Source: an uncultured euryarchaeote
Lineage (GTDB): Archaea; Thermoplasmatota; Poseidoniia; Poseidoniales; Poseidoniaceae
Assembly: GCA_937897005.1 (NCBI GenBank)
Contig: CALCOQ010000013.1
Span: forward strand, 1 to 17,912
Direction: 5' to 3'
DNA: 17,912 nt
The position numbers and the translations under genes are program-made. Numbering within the stretch: the stretch's first letter is position 1; each line of letters starts with the position of its first letter. Positions 15,272 through 17,912 of the stretch are shown one piece after another. The notes beneath the pieces are model-generated. The model had not been told where the DNA came from. It searched no databases and was given only the letters and a program-made list of their open reading frames with translations.

Positions 15272-17863
15272 TCAACGGCTGAAATGTTGCTCCACACCAC
15301 ACTTTGGACAATCGACGAGCACTTCATTCACACCACTAGGCAATTGCACCATGAATCCTTGTCCACATGAACTGCATGAACCGCGCATTCCTGACGCCGC
15401 AGAAGCAGCGGCTTGTGAAGAGGAAGGTGCTGCAGATGAAGTTGAAGGTGTGGGTGCTGATCGTTCGGGGATACTGATTCCACCACTTTGAGTACCAGCC
15501 GAGGGCTTGGGTTGTTGCTTCGTAGCAGTATGTGATTCTATCTGTTCAAATATCTCATCACCCAGAGGCGTTTCAGGAATACTTGGAACCTCTTTCTGGG
15601 CCCCGACCTGCCCGGGCTGCTGGTCACTGAATAGGGCTGCTGCTTCTGCAGCGGCAGTTGCCTGAGATGCATCCAACAATGGAGCACCCCCTCCACTGAT
15701 TCCTGCCATGGCAGCAAACTCAGCATCACTTCCCTGATGACTGGTACCTACCGCTCTGAAACCAGCGTTTGGATCGCCTCCACCTGAAGAACCATACAAC
15801 CGCTGCATCTCAGCATTCTTTGTTTTCTCAGCAATCTGTTCCTCAGTCATTGGACCTGTGCCTTCAGCAAGACCTGCAATCACCACCGCTTTAGCGAAGA
15901 ATGGAACATTTCTGGTCTCACTGACACTGGATATCCGAACAGAAATCTCCTCCTCGGTCAAACCGTGTGAAGCGAGCAGATGTCTTGCCATTCCCATCTC
16001 CTTCTGTCGCCACATGAATGAACCCACTGCAATGACTGCTGCAAGAATGATGATGATGATCGATATCACCATTCCAGTCTTCGATTCTGGCGCAGGTTCA
16101 ACTTGAATCGTATATCCCTTGGAGACCATGTTTCCACTTGGATCAACGATGGTCAAGCGAATCGAGACCTCTCCAACATCCTTGTCACTATACTTGATAG
16201 GACCAACAGACTGACCTATCAATTCTGCATCATTATGCTTGATTCCATCGCCATCCATATCATCATCCAGATTGAAATCCCAGCGATATTCGAGTGATGA
16301 ATCATCATCAAATGAGTCTGAACCAGCATTTATTGCAATCAGAGTGAATCCTTCTCCTGCGGTCACTGTGACCGGAACTTCAACCTTTGAAGCATCAAGA
16401 GTCGGTACTGTTGCATCGATGACGTTGATGAGTAAAGTTGCATTTCCAATATTTCCTGATACATCAGTTGCCTCCAACATCAGGACATGGGAAGAAGGAT
16501 TCATCCATCCTTTGCTCCAAGAATTGCCGGTTCCAACCTCAACTCCATCCAACATCCAGCGCTTACCAGCAATGGTATGGTCATCATTGATATTAGCAGT
16601 GAATGTGACAACCTCTCCAATTGGCGCCAAGGCCTGATTTTGAGTATTGGATGAAGTATCATGAGAAATCGACACCGTTGGTGCAACCACGTCGATGACA
16701 CTCACTTCATGAGTTGACTGGGCGTTCTTCCCATCTGGTGAAGTCACCGTCAGCAACACCCTATGAGTTCCTGGGGTGAACCAACTGGCAGCGGCACTCC
16801 AACCCGTTGCATCTGCATCATTGTCCAGCGTGCCGTCACCATCTGAATCCGCTCCGAGATCAACATCCCAAGCCAAACTCTGAACCTGGCTCTGTCTATT
16901 CGGAGTTGAAAGTGCATTCAATGCCACCTCCTGCCCAATTACTGCAGCAGTGGAATTCAGATCATCAGATATCGATGGAGCGAGCACTGGGTCGAATTCA
17001 ACCTTGATGCTGACCCTGGCTTCTGAGGAACCTGAACCCCCACCTGAAGGCGAGGCTTCATTGTCAACCATCAGATACAACCCTTCACCTGCTTGAGACT
17101 CTGAGATTGTCCACATCATCGTAGAAAACCCAGCGATTGCGGTCATCGTTGCTCCTGGAATGTGGAATGCCCCACTGTCGCCATTGACGTAGGTGGTCCT
17201 GTGTTGTTCCGTCATCAGATAGATATCTGGCTCTCCAAACATCGGCCATGCTGAAACCGTAATCTGAGTGCCGGCATCAAGTGTCAATTCATCACTTCCC
17301 AATAACTCTTGATGGCTTCCAACTTCCATGATGACCAGATTGTGGAACTCGGTCCAGTATGTATCAACCACCTCATTGAGTTGTACCTGAACAGTCGCCT
17401 CAGAACCCCCCTGATCTCCCTCTCCAGCATCATTATCATGGGCAAGATTATCAAAGACAAGATGGAATTCCTTGTTCATGTCATTGGCATCAGGGCGCCA
17501 ATGGAAATTGTATGTACCATTAGCAAAAAGAAGTGAAGACAATTCTATCACATGGCCATAAGCAAAGCCTCCAGAATATGCCTCATGCACATTTTCGGTC
17601 ATGATCAAGAAATCGATGGCATCACCAGAAATGGAGATGTTGAACTCAAGAACCGTATCACTGGAAACTGTACCGATTCGGTAGGTGGAACACTCGCCAC
17701 CACCTACATCGAATGCTTGTATCGTGATTTCAAACAATGTTGTACAGGTTGGTGCATCTCTTGCTTCATCAGCAACTGTGAATGATGACAAGAATGGCAT
17801 TGTCGATAGCAGCAACGCTAGTACCAGCGCTCTTCGCATACAACCTGCTCGGGCGGTCGTCAT
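15272..17863 (-). CDS. Secreted PKD/Ig-like protein with membrane helix and cytosolic zinc-ribbon tail
   Basis: Numbered from ATG 17863 the protein has 863 residues. A signal peptide (core about 12-29) is followed by two related beta domains (about 40-142 and 161-269). Each has an (F/Y)LIMT or IYLMT strand, a later Tyr-Gly/Asn turn and ends in LVFDN or LMVDN, as in emp24/PPC-like domains. Then come a PKD-like unit (about 295-390), an Ig-like unit (about 395-482) and a second PKD-like unit (about 485-590). Both PKD-like units carry an Asp-rich calcium loop after Trp-Asp. One helix (598-618) crosses the membrane. The cytosolic part is helical then Ala/Ser/Pro-rich, and ends in a CxxC-x18-CxxC zinc ribbon (Cys830, 833, 852, 855). 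Other possible starts are TTG 17872 and ATG 17839, the latter with AGGTTG close upstream. The same overall plan as the nearby protease suggests a related role, perhaps in sensing or substrate binding. Confidence 0.92.
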   Translation of the reverse strand: MTTARAGCMRRALVLALLLSTMPFLSSFTVADEARDAPTCTTLFEITIQAFDVGGGECSTYRIGTVSSDTVLEFNISISGDAIDFLIMTENVHEAYSGGFAYGHVIELSSLLFANGTYNFHWRPDANDMNKEFHLVFDNLAHDNDAGEGDQGGSEATVQVQLNEVVDTYWTEFHNLVIMEVGSHQELLGSDELTLDAGTQITVSAWPMFGEPDIYLMTEQHRTTYVNGDSGAFHIPGATMTAIAGFSTMMWTISESQAGEGLYLMVDNEASPSGGGSGSSEARVSIKVEFDPVLAPSISDDLNSTAAVIGQEVALNALSTPNRQSQVQSLAWDVDLGADSDGDGTLDNDADATGWSAAASWFTPGTHRVLLTVTSPDGKNAQSTHEVSVIDVVAPTVSISHDTSSNTQNQALAPIGEVVTFTANINDDHTIAGKRWMLDGVEVGTGNSWSKGWMNPSSHVLMLEATDVSGNIGNATLLINVIDATVPTLDASKVEVPVTVTAGEGFTLIAINAGSDSFDDDSSLEYRWDFNLDDDMDGDGIKHNDAELIGQSVGPIKYSDKDVGEVSIRLTIVDPSGNMVSKGYTIQVEPAPESKTGMVISIIIIILAAVIAVGSFMWRQKEMGMARHLLASHGLTEEEISVRISSVSETRNVPFFAKAVVIAGLAEGTGPMTEEQIAEKTKNAEMQRLYGSSGGGDPNAGFRAVGTSHQGSDAEFAAMAGISGGGAPLLDASQATAAAEAAALFSDQQPGQVGAQKEVPSIPETPLGDEIFEQIESHTATKQQPKPSAGTQSGGISIPERSAPTPSTSSAAPSSSQAAASAASGMRGSCSSCGQGFMVQLPSGVNEVLVDCPKCGVEQHFSR
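15299..15376 (-). other. C-terminal zinc ribbon of the PKD protein (within CDS)
   Basis: Residues 830-855 contain CSSCGQGF and CPKCGVEQ separated by 18 residues, the classic two-knuckle zinc ribbon. It follows the membrane helix and a low-complexity linker, so it should lie in the cytoplasm. Zinc binding is likely; the partner (protein or nucleic acid) is unknown. Confidence 0.75.
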
Positions 17864-17912
17864 TTCAAACAATCCCTATCCAGTGTGTCCATATCTGGTG
17901 TGGCCTCGCGTG
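17864..17912 (-). promoter_or_regulatory. Possible promoter of the PKD gene at the window edge
   Basis: On the minus strand the 49 bases upstream of ATG 17863 include GATATGG about 27-33 bases before the start codon, the spacing expected of a TATA box for a leaderless archaeal transcript. TGGACACACT (17882-17891) overlaps it. No good Shine-Dalgarno site is placed for ATG 17863. Support is weak and the region is cut by the window edge. Confidence 0.3.

Noticed and set aside
1..17912. CRISPR array, tRNA, rRNA, insertion sequence, prophage or toxin-antitoxin genes
   Set aside because: Intergenic spaces are all under about 100 bases and contain no regularly spaced repeats or cloverleaf; no transposase, integrase or toxin-like product is encoded.

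Overview
The window most resembles a genome fragment from a marine planktonic euryarchaeon, probably of the Marine Group II (Poseidoniales) type. This is inference. It rests on a separate nuoA-B-C-D arrangement, Shine-Dalgarno sequences of the GAGGTG type, very long secreted proteins built from CARDB/NEW3-like and PKD-like beta-sandwich domains, and one protein ending in a PGF-CTERM archaeosortase signal. Every gene I can support is on the minus strand and the window is almost entirely coding. I see no tRNA, rRNA, CRISPR array, insertion sequence or integrase.

Layout, read in the direction of transcription (high to low coordinates). First comes a secreted, membrane-anchored protein with a duplicated beta domain, PKD-like domains and a cytosolic zinc ribbon (15272-17863). 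Next is a giant secreted beta-repeat protein of unknown function (10520-15205), tightly coupled to a small single-pass membrane protein (9863-10510). Then a giant membrane-anchored subtilisin-like protease with a cytosolic RING-like Cys/His tail (5177-9778). Then a secreted multi-Ig-like protein ending in PGF-CTERM (2154-5132). Last is the start of a respiratory complex I operon, nuoA-nuoB-nuoC-nuoD, with nuoD running off the left edge (1-2055).

Three gene junctions carry a perfect 7-8 bp inverted repeat with a 3-nt loop just after a stop codon, probably marking transcript ends. A fourth such repeat lies inside the 5' coding region of the giant repeat gene. The nuo genes form a compact operon with 1-bp overlap or gaps of a few bases and good Shine-Dalgarno sites.

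Functionally the window splits in two. One part is conserved energy metabolism (quinone-reducing complex I). The other is a block of five envelope proteins, four of them very large. Two of these (the protease and the PKD protein) share an unusual plan: extracellular beta domains, one membrane helix, an Ala/Pro/Ser-rich cytosolic linker and a C-terminal zinc-binding module. The protease, the zinc-tailed partner, the PGF-CTERM protein and the coupled repeat/membrane pair are the best candidates for an undescribed cell-surface proteolysis or binding system. That they work together is inferred from proximity and shared architecture only.
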